Shown here: piece after piece, positions 39,487 to 51,900 of the stretch | Layout of the letters: the number at the start of each line of letters is the position of its first letter | How positions within the stretch are numbered: the stretch's first letter is position 1 | NCBI RefSeq assembly: GCF_901709675.1 | Contig: NC_051090.1 | Span: forward strand, 7,459,842 to 7,523,841 | Direction: 5' to 3' | DNA length: 64,000 nucleotides | Source of the DNA: Syngnathus acus | Lineage: Eukaryota > Chordata > Actinopteri > Syngnathiformes > Syngnathidae | Position numbers and translations under genes: made by a program | Notes under the pieces: model-generated | Database searches by the model: none | What the model was told of the DNA's origin: nothing | Seen by the model: the letters and a program-made list of their open reading frames with translations, nothing else

Positions 39487-41236
39487 ATAAGGCTCTCAAC
39501 AACTCCCATATGTAGAGCATGTTTTCCAGCTGCACAACACAAACTGGTTTAATGATGCAATATAAAAGGAATGGCTCCAGCCCTTTAAAGGATCTGTCAC
39601 TGCAATTTAAATTTACATACATTTTTGTTGGTTTTAAGCGGTAACACATTGCCACTTCAAAAGAGTAGCCTACTAATAAATATTCTTTCTCTCCACCATC
39701 CATCTTTGCCAAAAATATCCAGAGCATCAATTAGCACTTCAGTTTGGGGCTATCACTGCACGCTCTACTTGCATGTGCTCTATTACCACAGCTTCATTAG
39801 ACATAGCTATCTGGGCACACTTTTTTATTTTTACTTTTTTTAAGTATGTATGTACCGAGGGAGTTATTTGTCGGTGATAGCAGAATATAGTGCATTTATC
39901 TTCCCCAAGTTACAGTATGGCCGCAACAAGAACCCTCCAGTACGCACAAGAAACTCAGGGGCCGCCTTCGGTGAGAGAATAAAAGATCCCGTGAACTAAA
40001 AGTGAGGAGGCGTTGCAATGTCGATTCTTCTCACCATCGGGTGTCTCGTAGCTACATTTACAGAGCTTAAGGTTCTCTGCTTCAGCATAGGTGAAATTAT
40101 TTTGCTAAATATGCTAAATAGGAAAGCAGCTCACCTCCACTGTCAGGGAGATGTTATCGGGCAAAGTAGGAGTAAACTTTTCCATCCTGTGGGCAGGTCT
40201 TGGTCTCTACAGAAATGCAGCTCTTTGTCTGTCCGCGGGCGGGCTGGACCTTTTTGTGATGGAAATGCCTACAGAAGCTCCATCCTCAGCTCACTTCACC
40301 AACTTGGAGTGTAATCAGCTCAAACTGATGAATGATGCCACAAATGCCACCAGCTCTACTTTAAAAAAAAAAAAAAATCCACCATCTTTTTTTTTTTTCT
40401 CCAAGTCTCGTTTGATTGACCTCTTTATGGTCATTTTTCATCAGCTGATATGGACCTGCTCTCATCACACTGCTGAAGCACTACTCAAGTTCAAAGAGAA
40501 ACGGCATACTGGACTCACATGGAGTGCCGTATGACAGATGGATAGCAAGAAGTAACACACGGTAGTCGTTGGTGGACATTAAGTCGAGAGAAAACTACTT
40601 GCCGCATGAGAGTGTGCCCTGAATATTTCATATATAATTTTAGATTTAATCCGTTATTAAGACCACTCCTTGTCAAAAGAAATATCTGTGGTCGTAAAAA
40701 TAATATTAAAAAAACGAGTTTTAACAGGCTGCCTGGCTCATTCCTCTTACGTTTTCCCTGTTCGTCAAAGTTGAGATTTCCGATTTAAGTTTTGTTCAAC
40801 TTTCAGCTTCTGCAGTCAATGCAAGTGATGTCATGCAAGCTGTGATCGCGAGATTACAATTTCCGCATCCCGGAGCATTCTGGAGTAAGTTGATTTTACG
40901 AGCAAAAATAAAAGGGAAGAGAGAAAGACAAAAGGATTTCTCACATAGTGTATGGCTGTTTTTTGTTGGATGGCTGATTCTTTTTTACATGCATTGAACA
41001 ATGAGAAAATGAAATATTTTTATAGCATTTATTTTGTCCATATTGCATTTTGTCATATTGGTCGTTAGAAAGTGAGTGTCCCAGTAACATTGAGGCAAAT
41101 TGGTGGCTCCCTTGTACACTGTTAAGTGCTGAAATGTCAACGATCCCCTAACCTTCAGAACCCAGGAAGAAAATACACATAAAAAAGAAACAAGCATAAA
41201 AAGACCACCAATCACGTCTACATAAGCACTAGCACA

Positions 41237-41254
41237 TTTATTATTATTATTATT
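41237..41254 (+). repeat. (TTA)n microsatellite
   Basis: tttattattattattattg, five to six trinucleotide units. Confidence 0.9.
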
Positions 41255-42675
41255 GCTTTACTATGTCCAAAAAGGCTAAAGAATTTTGCATGTATTGTGA
41301 ACTGAGTATTGACTGATTGGTGTGTCATCGATCTTCAGAGAGAGAACTAATTTGGGATTTTATGGACACTTTTTACAGCTGCATAAAAACAATCTGTAAA
41401 ATGTTAAATTACTTTTCTTTTTTTTTTACGATTACCGATGCATGCCAGGAGAAGCTAGAAATTTCATCGGCGCTCGTCTTCCGACAAAATGCAAGGAAGA
41501 GCAATGCTCCATCTTCACAACATGCTGGCAATAATACTATATCGCCTCGTGTTGTAGAAATTGTTTTTATTATCTGAAAATACAATTGTGTCATTTTTTT
41601 TTATTAGCCTTGAACGAATTAAAGGTAAACTATTGCACACAAATTATTTCAACATGGAAATATATCCAAGTAAATTAAAATATGATAGAATGGAATTGAT
41701 TTCTTTTTTCGTCTCTGTTCAAACAAGTGTGTTCTGCAGCCTGTACACACACACACAGAATATTAAAAAGCAATAAGTGAAAGAAACAAATGTGTCTGCA
41801 CCGAGGGAATGTATGACTAGAATTATTGGGTGGGCCAGTCAGCATACATGAACATTTCCTCTGCACTTGCCAAAAAAGATCAGAAGTGTCAATATTCTCC
41901 TTTCCAATTTTCATGATTACATTCATGAATCATTTGACATCTCTATCAAGCCAATGCCGACCGGAGGTGAAAGGTTACTTATCACCAATGTTAAGGATGT
42001 TTATTACTCAAGATCCCCCGCAGCGTAGGTGGAGAAGCTGGAGCCAAAAAACAGCAGTCCATGCCATCGGGACTGGCACAGCTGTACAAGCAAGGCTAAA
42101 GCTGGGGGAAATTAGCCCCCTCCCCGCACTCCCACACACTCCTACACACAATGTGTGAGTCTACGCCATTATCACACATATCGCTCAATGAAACGCGCCA
42201 AATGTATGTCATTAGTCTGAATCTCTTCCAACTGAACAATAAGTACTTTTTGTGTCAGAATGTTTGAAAAAGACCAATTTCAGCTATTTTAACATAAATC
42301 ATGCAAATAAAATCCTAATGCCTTTCACTACAATATAGAAATATTATAAATTACAAAGAAAAATGAAGCAGCAAAGTTCGATGAAACCCGATAAAATGAG
42401 TTACTGTCAAGACTGCAAGGACGATAGGTGACACCCAACATCACACACTGCAGTAGAATCACAAAATGTCTGCTGCTCATCTAGTTGTTTTGATAATACT
42501 GAACAGAGTGACACACAACTGTTATTATTATCATGCATTTTAGTAAAACACAAGAAGGTGGAACTCAACAACGTAAAATAATAGCCAATACATATTTTGG
42601 GTAAAGATTTTGAGCCAGAACTCAAATTTGTAGAGTTAACAGCAGTTGAGCATATATAAGCATTTAATGCTCTTT

Positions 42676-42702
42676 GCGCGTGTGTGTGTGCGTGCGTGCG
42701 TG
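42676..42702 (+). repeat. Compound (GT)n(GCGT)n tract
   Basis: gcgcgtgtgtgtgtg is followed by cgtgcgtgcgtgc, a short purine-pyrimidine alternating tract with Z-DNA-forming potential. Confidence 0.85.
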
Positions 42703-42949
42703 CTAAGGAGGTCATGGATTTTCCATCCGCAGTAACAAGGAGGGACAACCAGCTTTAATATTACTCTCCGGACTGGTCACTTTATATTAAGCCAGCTCTC
42801 TCTTGTACCCTATTTTGTTTTACAGGCAGAGATTTTACACTTCTGCAAAACTACAACTCAGTCCTTAGGGGCAACAATTTCAATTCAGTTTTTCTTTTCT
42901 CTCTGCTTTGTCTTCAAGAGGTAAGAAACTCATGTCGAGGTGACCCGTG

Positions 42950-43130
42950 ATAAAGCCACGGCAGAGATGGGCGAATCTGCGGCGGCTGCTCAGCGGGCGG
43001 CACAGAGCGAGGTGCTGTGCGCGGGGAGAGAGCAGCAGGTGCAGCAGTGACAGTTGCCGTGTTGTCGCTCGGCCCACACTGTAGTCAAGATGAGGTTCGC
43101 AGATGTAGCCACTCAGCGAACGCCTTTATT
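42950..43130. promoter_or_regulatory. Short CpG-rich islet, possible alternative or antisense promoter
   Basis: This stretch has about 18 CpG dinucleotides in under 200 bp, including gcggcggctg, gcgggcgg and gtgcgcgggg, surrounded by CpG-poor DNA. Donor-like sites lie on the plus strand at 42919|42920 (gag|gtaaga) and about 43195 (gttg|gtaaga). None of comparable strength is seen on the minus strand nearby, so an antisense (plus) non-coding transcript is as likely as an alternative adgrl2 promoter. The frames crossing it have no family resemblance. Confidence 0.3.
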
Positions 43131-44686
43131 GGCTGCCTCAAACAATGCATCTCTGTCAGGAACAACTCCTCCTCAGGCCATTTTGCACTGTGTTGGTAAG
43201 ACAGCACCAAGCGGAAACTTTATTGTGACACACACGCACGCACATTATGAGCCGCTACAGCAGCATTATCAGAAAGGCTCCCGCTAGGACAACAAAACAG
43301 ATTCAAACCAGAGCATCAACATACAACATGAAGGACTGACATGTATGTACTATTTACTCCTGTAATTTTGTTCATACACGCTTTCAACATTAGCTGCACA
43401 AGATAAAATGTATTATAAGTAGTATTTGTTTAGTATGATAGAATGCAGACTAAAACTACAATAATAAACATTAAACGTAACATTATGTCAAATAACTAAC
43501 TAATCACCATTACTACCGCAAAAAGGTAAAATCTTATTAAAGCGGTTAATAAAGCGGCATATTTTTTATCACCAGGTATATTTTGATCTTTCTTCTACAA
43601 GCCAGTCAAAAAACAACTTCCTGATCAATCATCCTAACTTTTTTACAATTAGAGCGACCCATTTTGCACCCGCTGAGTCTGCGCTTTACCCCCCCTGCTA
43701 GTTTTCAATCATGCACAACATTCTAACTGTACCCAGAAAATTAAAAGTATTTTTATTTCTTTTTGGAAAGAATTCCAAGCAGGCCCCTCTAAGCAGCTCA
43801 GAGAAGAACATATCAAATATGATATGATGATAGTTTTACGGTTTCTGCTTTCTCAATTACTGGAAAGAAGCTCAACGAGGGCGGTTAATTCATATGCAAA
43901 GACATTATCTGTGCCCAGAGTGAAAAGGAGAAGAGCAGGGGAGGGGTAGAGGGGGGACGCACGGTGGGCCAAACTTATGAGCGTGTGAGGCAAACATAAA
44001 CCTTTTTTTGGTGGCCCACACATGGAGCGCAGTGTGAAGATAAAAGCAGCAGGTTCCATGATTCACTGCAGGAAATTAATCGACTAATACTGTTCTCTCG
44101 CTCTCTGTTTCAACGCCAAAAAACCCACATAAGAAGCTCATTAGAGGTGATGATGGACGTTTATGCTCATTCTCAAAATGTACACAGATTCTTTTTTTTC
44201 GTGAGTGAGCAGCCTCCAGTCCCATCTTTCCTCACGTACACCCCCACCTCCCCGCAAAAAAGGGCGCCTCCTGTCAGCGTGAGCAATCATTATCACATAA
44301 TTTCATTGTTTTTCCACCCCTCTACTGCGTTTGATGTCTCTGGCATGGTAGCAATTGAACAGATAATTATTTTGCTGATTAGCTTAGTTTTTTTTAGCAA
44401 CTTAGCAGACTTGTGATATTGTGATATTCCTCTGAAAGTCCCAGGCCAGACGCTCCACTCCATCTGACTTGGCAACTAAGCTACAGTGCGAGAACAAAGC
44501 TCCAAACACAGCCAAGCACACGCCGCACGACACAATAGTTACTTAGCAGACCTATTCCACTAAACAGGCACATATGAAATTAAATGTGTATTATAAAAAG
44601 TGAACAAAAACTTTTAGTGGTCTGGTAAAGTTCGAAACTGTTTTATTGTATTGCAAACTGTTGTTTTGTTGATTATAAAAGTGTCT

Positions 44687-44895
44687 GATTGATGTTGTGT
44701 GTTAGAAGTATTGTCCAGTGGAGCTAATTTTAAAGTATATTTCTCAGATTAATTTAAAACAGGAATAACAAGGTAAGTAGCCAACCTAACTTCTGATTAC
44801 TTTTTAGATTAAGATCATTTCATTTGATTGATTTTGTGTCAATAATGAATTGATATGATTCATGCTGTGTGTTACTAGTACTGTTCTGTAGTGCT
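44687..44895 (+). repeat. Imperfect direct repeat, about 170 bp apart
   Basis: gattgatgttgtgtgttaga (44687 onward) and gattcatgctgtgtgttact (44857 onward) align over about 38-40 bases at roughly three-quarters identity, continuing through agtattgtcc and agtactgttc. The remainder between them is only loosely alike. This is possibly an old tandem duplication. Confidence 0.4.
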
Positions 44896-45902
44896 GGTTG
44901 AATTCCGTATCCAATTTTTGATTGTTTTAGATAAATCTGATATTTTCCTTGGAAGTCATGCATGTTAATTGCAAACACAAACTAATCCAACAGCAAAAAA
45001 AAAATTTAAATGTGCATTCCGTGAAATACTCAACATTAAGACGTTGAATTCTATATTTTTTATTGTTATATAGTACATATATTCCCCGCCACACACTTTT
45101 TTCACTTAATTTTGATCTGCGGCTAAGTGCAAGAACCATTTGGAAGACATTTACATTCCCAAAATTAGTTTGCGCTCAATAATGTGCAACCGTAGCCACA
45201 GCTTATTCTTTTAACCTTCTTAAACATTCTTAAATGCTAAAGGCGGTGAGTCGAACTTCTTTCAGTTGCAATAAGTTACAATAGTCAAGGACAGATATAT
45301 TGCTCTACCATGTTTATCCACACCATCCCTGAACAACAGCCCGTGTCCTGTCAGCGGAGGGGCTTTTAAGTGCTTCGCTCTCTTCTAATCCAGCCGAGAC
45401 ATGACTCCCTTTCCCTGGCAGACGCGTGCAGATCCCCCCTTTTCTCCCAATGCACGCCTTGCTGGTGGCTGCTATGGCGGAGCCGCAATAACTGCTGTTT
45501 GCTCACAGCCTCCCATCTCCTCTGACATGCACAAATTGAATATTTTCTCCAAACAGTGTTGCAGCTGCGCACAGATAAGCACGAGTCTTATTCACATACA
45601 CCGCAAAAAGAAATGAGAATGTTGGTTTGTGTCCATTTCTTCATTCTTGCTTCATATTAAACCAGCAACAAAGATTGATCAAATTAATGTCTGTGATTAC
45701 AATTATTTCTTTATTATTATCATCATTAAAAATATTATATTTCTTCTAACCTGTCATTCATCCGCTGGCCTATTTCGTTCCCCTTCTGTCCATATGATAG
45801 GTGTACCAATACTCAGTTTTAAATCATGCACAGCGTTGTGAAAGCCAAGCATGTGCGCAACATGTCGTAAAATAAGACTTACAACCACAAAGTGGGTCTG
45901 TT

Positions 45903-45922
45903 TGTGTGTGTGTGTGTGTGTG
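45903..45922 (+). repeat. (TG)10 microsatellite
   Basis: A perfect 20-bp dinucleotide tract. Confidence 0.95.
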
Positions 45923-47096
45923 CAATGCATTGCACTTTGCACTATACTATTTCACAAAAGGCAAATACGGAGCCATCTAACAAAGCTGAGGGAGGCAGCC
46001 ATATTGATTCTCGTCATCGTAGTTGAAATAGAGCCGTTGCAAGCTATCCTAGTTCGTGTCTGAAATTATTTCGGCAAACGGGAAATTTCTTCAGCCCGCG
46101 AATAACCTTAAACCCCCCCTCCCTCGTTGCACTGCAGGGACTTTTGGGAAGTGGAAACAAATGTTTGGTGGTGGTAGAGTCGGTGCGCACAGTAGCGCAC
46201 AGTGTTTTACTGATTAGCAATCGTAAAATAAAACTAGTCACAAGAAAGGGAAGTACTTGAAAGAGCGCGCACCTTCAATGCTTGCCTTTCTTTACAGCCT
46301 TGTTTATTCCTTTTAACGGCGAACAGTTATCCACCCAGCATGACTCCATGTAGGAAAAAACCCACAAACCCACAATTTATATGCCAGAATTGGCAACGGA
46401 GTGTAAATCAAAATGAGTCCACTCCCTATTCTATGTATCCTCCACTCTACTCGCTCACGAAAGAAGAGCCTTACAATCTCAACACAAGACTGACTGAGCG
46501 GAGAGACAAAAGAAGTCCGAGCATATTTGGATGGTCATCAATGAGGATTTGAAAGCTCTGCATGCCTACAATGCGACGCTTGAGATCACTGAAGGAAGAA
46601 AACATAATTTTCTCATCAGCAAAAAGACACAACAGCAAGCAAATGCTACCACCAGTCCTAGCCATTCAATATTAAACCAATCACAAATGACCTTAATAAA
46701 GCCAAAGCGCAACGTGCTTGACGCGTTATCATCATTTAAGGTTTCAAATAAAAGGTCTCTTTGCGTAAGCGATTCATCAGAAGAAGCCGATCTCAGTTGC
46801 TGTCTATTGTATAAGAAAACAAGTGTGGGATGGGCAAGAAGGAAGCATCAAGCAACAGCCCATAATGTCACAAATTTTGACGAGCTCTCACTCTCTCCCT
46901 CCTTTTTCACACTCACTGGCGAGAGTGTAAAATTTAAAAAAAAAAAGTTGAGAAAATGGATGTGAGACACTTCAAACAGTTTGGAGGAGAAAGCCCGTAT
47001 TGATCCATGGCTGGACATAAAATTGGTGAAAAGGGTTCTTGATAGACAACATAAAAGAAATGTATTGAATAATATACTAAAATGAAAAATGACTAC

Positions 47097-47120
47097 TTTA
47101 TTTATTTATTTATTTATTTT
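47097..47120 (+). repeat. (TTTA)6 microsatellite
   Basis: Six tetranucleotide units on the plus strand, ending in tttt. Confidence 0.92.
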
Positions 47121-47172
47121 AAATCGACCTACATTTTTGGCCTAAATTTACCTCACTGGTGGTGAGTCACAA

Positions 47173-47259
47173 TGCAATTTTGTGAAGCTTTGCACACACA
47201 GCACAACACAAGAATCACTGTGCAATTTTGAGAAGCTTTGCACACACAGCACAGCACAA
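47173..47259 (+). repeat. Tandem duplication with 48-bp period
   Basis: tgcaattttgtgaagctttg (47173) is repeated as tgcaattttgagaagctttg (47221), and both are followed by cacacacagcac. The second copy is partial (about 39 bp). The few mismatches point to a local slippage or duplication event. Confidence 0.85.
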
Positions 47260-48087
47260 TCGGTTGCGACATGGCAACGTTACAGCCGAGAAGCTCCAAA
47301 ATTCAGAAAACATTCCTATTGGTAGCCAATTCCAGTGTGATTATGGATGGAATTTGAAGAAAAAAAAAGTCTTTAAGAGCTGCGAATCACCTCTATGGGT
47401 TAGGTTAAATCAAAACCATAAACAAATTGCATTCGTCCGCATAAAGATTTACTTTCAACTCATGTTTTGTTACTTATCTTTCAATCTGTATTGATTAATT
47501 CCTAAGAATCCCCAAATGATCCAAACTGAATAGTCACTTTGACATAAAATGTACATCAATCTTTGCATTGTGCGAAATAGACTTGCACTCACGGACCAAA
47601 TCACAGCATCATTTTCATACTGCACAATTTAAAGCAGACCATCTGCCGAATGCGCGGCTAAATTTGACCAATAATTCAATGATGGATGACCGAGGAGCGC
47701 TGCTGTGCTTCGGGGGGTGCCATGCATCACCGGCCCCGCCGCGGCGTGCCGCTCACCCAGCTCCGGAACACATGCATTCAACCCTGTGCCAAAAATTAAA
47801 GTAGATGTATTTCTGCATAGACTCCAACAGCCACATTTATTTATCCATTTTGCCTCATTTCGCTGACATTTACCAGCCGAATGGACCACGCCGCCCCCCC
47901 CCCCTCACCCAAAAAGTAATTATTACATTGGCTAAATTTCTCCACTTTTAACCTCATGTCAAAACATGTAGCCTCTGTCCAATTATAAAGGATTAGTCAT
48001 TGAATGTGGTAAAAAAAAATACTTCTTAGGTCACAGCTCCACTAGAAATCCCCCCTGAATTTAACAAGAGGATCAATGGATTTGTTT

Positions 48088-48108
48088 AAAAAAAAAAAAA
48101 AAAAAAAA
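48088..48108 (+). repeat. Poly-A tract
   Basis: About 21 consecutive A on the plus strand. Confidence 0.95.
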
Positions 48109-48400
48109 GGAGGTAGTTATCACAGAACTGAACTAATAAGAAATAAATGTTTTCGCTGATGCTTCCATCTCTGAAACGTGGCCGCACATCTGTTGCACAA
48201 GGATTTTCTTTCTGTATTTTGGAGTTATCCGCTCGCAGTCAGCGTGTGCCCGTGACATTTAAGCTGCTAAAATACAACTTGCAAAAAGCTTCCTTTAATT
48301 GAGTCGCAAACACGCGATGGTGTGTGCGTGCAAAAGTGGTAAAAGTTGCCACCAATTAAACTTAAAAGTCATCTCTCAATTAAACTGCACGGAAACTTAC

Positions 48401-48990
48401 CTTGCAGCAAAACCAGGTGAATAATGTCAGAATTAAAAAAAAAAAAAAAAAAAGAATAAGATGATAGGGGGGTGTCAGATAATGTCTGATAGGGGGTCCT
48501 GTAAGGGTTTGCAGGTCTGAGGCATGCCTTTCTTCATGGAACTCAGGCTGGTTCTCAATCGGCGACAGGTTCTCTTCTCATCCCAGCCGTGCCTCTCTTC
48601 CAGGGGCGCACTTCCATTGCCAAAAGCCGCTCTGGCCGCTCTAGTCAATACCTTTGCCGGGACCAAGCCGACACCATCAGTTCTCTTCTGCACCGAAACA
48701 AAAAAAAAAGTGTCAATAGATGATTGGTGGCTGGCTCTAACCACGTCTTGCTCTCCGTCCGTGGGCGGAAAGTTTTGAAGCCGAATCGGTGCCCAAGCTC
48801 ATGGAACAGGAGGAACAGACGTGCAGCAGACTTCCAGTAAGCAGAGCCAGCCAGCCAGTGCTACGGCCGGGAGCAGACTGCCGTGTGCGGGCACCCACCG
48901 AGGGCAGGCGCGGCTGGAAAGCCTGGACTGGATCTGTCGGATTTGGACTGTGTGGCGGTTGCAGGACAAGCTGCAGGGGCCTTATTTAGC
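48401..48990 (-). promoter_or_regulatory. CpG-rich block with donor site: candidate adgrl2 first non-coding exon and promoter
   Basis: In this AT-rich window, 48540-48960 is unusually rich in G+C and CpG. On the minus strand it holds a CCAAT box (48726-48722), and there is a GGGCGG box on the plus strand (48762-48767). TAAATAAG (48988-48981) is TATA-like. At the low end is a perfect donor, caag|gtaagt, with the last exon base at 48401. A transcript starting near 48650 or 48950 would give a first exon of about 250-550 nt spliced to the coding exon at 30876. Against this, the putative exon would include a 19-nt T run (48453-48435). The content is seen; promoter and exon status are inferred. Confidence 0.4.
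48435..48453 (+). repeat. Poly-A tract (poly-T in the gene's sense)
   Basis: Nineteen consecutive A. On the minus strand this is a long pyrimidine tract upstream of the AAG|GTAAGT at 48401, which is why it may matter for splicing. Confidence 0.95.
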
Positions 48991-51900
48991 TTGCCATCTT
49001 TTTTTCTATACTCTGAGGGAATTCAAATGAAATCATAGAGAGGATGTTATCAATATATTGGCTCTTTTTTCCGCTTTGAGAAGCATCCTTTGCTTTAGTG
49101 TGCACAGTGATGTGCTACCGTGGGCAGTCCTGTTGAGTCAACCAATGAAAACGAAGATTTAGTCTCCACTGTCATATTACAGTGGGGGGAAATCATAACC
49201 ACTGACACAAAGATACAAAATGAGGCACACCAATATAATCAACATGATATACAATAGAGAGTATATGTCAAAATATCTGCTTTTGCAATGGTTGATTTGA
49301 TAAAAGAGGGGTTGATTTGACATCTACCTAAGGGGTGCAACAAAAACAGATTTTAATAAAAAAAAAATCTGATGTCATTGCTTTGATGTGAAATCTAACT
49401 GGAATGCAAACATGCACCACCCACGAATGAATAAATCAATAAATAAAACCTAATAACCTAATTCTTTCGAATTGTCTTAATATTGATCTTAATTTCTCAC
49501 GGCTGGTGCTTTTGCGGGTAATACAGCTTTGTATTAAAAATCTACTAAAATTTAATTTGTGTAATATTCAATTAAGCAAGGGACTCTATTGCTTACATGA
49601 AACAAATGGAGGTCAATGCACAAGAGTTGCATTTTTATGTGTTGTGATGTGGTTGAGGAGTTCTCTCCTAAAATATTCTGAGCCAGGCAGGACATGGCTA
49701 AGCACCTGGCTTCAATAAAAACTGCTTTTCACCCACTGTGGGGAAACGTGAAGTTGAGTCATGCTCACCAGGTGAAGGTGAACGCAAGCAAGTAGCTGAC
49801 TTATTTTTATAAGCATAATTTTACATAATAATACATGCCTTTTTTGGGGGGGTGGGGGCTGCACAAAAAAGAGAAAACAGATGTAATAAAAGGTCACCCA
49901 GTGGCAAGCATCCATAGCAGGAAAAATGTTTATTTATAAGCACAGACTAAAAACACATGTGGTGTCTTTATGGCTTTGTTAAACAGCAATTTTGTATTCA
50001 TACAAGTGTGCAGTCCAAATTGCCAACAGAAGGCATTCCTTTGAAAAGATAACTCAATGTAACCATCATGAGGTGAAGACAGATTATTATTACAGAATTC
50101 ACTCAGTAATATTCTTCTCATTTCTAACGTGTGCTGCATTTGTGCTTTTATGTGTTATATGAGTCACAAGTGTTTGAGTTACAGTCATCTCGACGTATCT
50201 TGCAAAAGGAAGCTATGTAACGCAAATTGACGCTTGCTAACTACAAATTACACGAAGCGTATATTGTGGATAAAGTTTTATCATGTAGAAATTAGCATCA
50301 ATTTCATGTCAAAGTGAAAGGCAGTAAGGTTTGACATTTGCAAGAAAAATAAATCTGCTCCACGAACAAGAGTTACAAGGTCATAAAATTCCGTATTCTG
50401 CACTTAGTTTTGTGCGCCAGGAGCAATTTTACAAGATCAGAAGTTCAAGGGTGCTGAGCTCACAGTCAGGCATGATACATTTAGGTGTTTTGTACATTTT
50501 AATGTAATTTCATTCTCACATTTATGAGAGAGAATCATCATACCTTTAGGGATTTTTTTACTAAACCATCACATTTGATAAACGTTATTTAAATGTTGGG
50601 CCACAGTAAAAGAGGAGGAGATTGGTCAAACTAAATTATTATAACCATTGTGAATTCTGATGTAACAACTCATTTTGATACAGCAGCACCTCTGCATACT
50701 TGTTAACGGTATGTTTTTTTTCTGGAATAAGATTACAGCCCATAGTGGGCATTAATATACTCAGAATGGACCTTGGACTTTTTTTTTTTAGATCTTTATA
50801 TGAAATTATCACCCAAACATATAAAATATATAAACAGAAACTGATTTTTTGGAATACATAAAGTAATAAAATATTCTCTGTGATTCCATCGCTCTCTGAG
50901 TCATAAAGTTACTGGACGTGCAGTCATTTAGCACCTTGATTTGCATATATTACGTGACGCAATCAATGTAAAGGGCCTTGAGATGCCTATATTGTGCGCA
51001 TTAAGCTTTTTATTTGGCTTTTATGCCACAAAAGCCAAAAGTGAGTGTCACTCACATAGAACAGCCAACAAATTATCATTTTAGATTTACTATATTTAGG
51101 TTTTGGGCAAGGCAGAATTTGGCATATGCCAGTCTCCTCTGTTTTATTGGCAACTTGGGCTCAAGAGCTCTGTTACCTCACAAGGTGAAAAGGACAAGAA
51201 AATTGGCAATTTAATCAAATTCTTTTTTTTTTACCCAACTTAAACGCCATCCGCTGGGTATGTACGACATTCCATGACTCGCCCGAACTATAAAAATCAA
51301 AGATGATGTGTGTTTGTTTGCTGACGAGTAAAGACATAGCTCCTGTTGATTTTTTTTCCCCTATTGTCTTATCACGTGGAGATAATGGCAAATGTCATCC
51401 CCGGTGAGCAAACATACCTCCCAATTTCTCATGTGGCTCAAAGCCTGGCTCTTAACCTTGAATTGTTCCATGAACAATGCTTATTGGTTCCTTCCCAAAA
51501 TATTTGCACATGATTGACATCTCAGGCACACATGACCAGTCACAGGACTGCAACTGCGGCTGACCCTGATAAATTAGAGCTCAGTGGCCAAAGGTTTTGG
51601 TCAGATTTAAAGTTTCAGAGAACAAGTAACAAAGGTTCTTACAAGCATCACAACTTGTTGGTCCACTGATTTCATTCTTTTTTTTCTCCTTTTATATTAT
51701 TCATTTTATGCACTACCTTGACCCATGTACTCGTGTTCCTACAGAAGTAGAGCTAACTGGTTTGCATCGAAACATCGATGTGTGCAGGATATAAAATGTA
51801 CTCGGCAGCACACATGAATAAAAACAGTCAGTTAAAATAGCCTCTTTACTTTTTCAATGCAGATAAGCATCACCGTTGCGCACAATTGCAACATTTTCAG

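Larger units (their letters stand above)
30877..48400 (-). other. adgrl2: 5' flank or 5'-UTR intron of adgrl2
   Basis: If the donor at 48400-48399 belongs to a non-coding first exon, this 17.5-kb stretch is the first intron; otherwise it is upstream flank. It contains the compound CA microsatellite at 38104-38227, (AT)n at 39461-39486, (TTA)n at 41237-41254, GT tracts at 42676 and 45903, (TTTA)6 at 47097, a 48-bp tandem duplication at 47173-47259, CpG-rich islets at 42950-43130 and about 47650-47765, and poly-A at 48088-48108. The longest frame (46531-46965, plus strand, 144 codons) resembles no family and has biased low-complexity composition. Confidence 0.5.
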
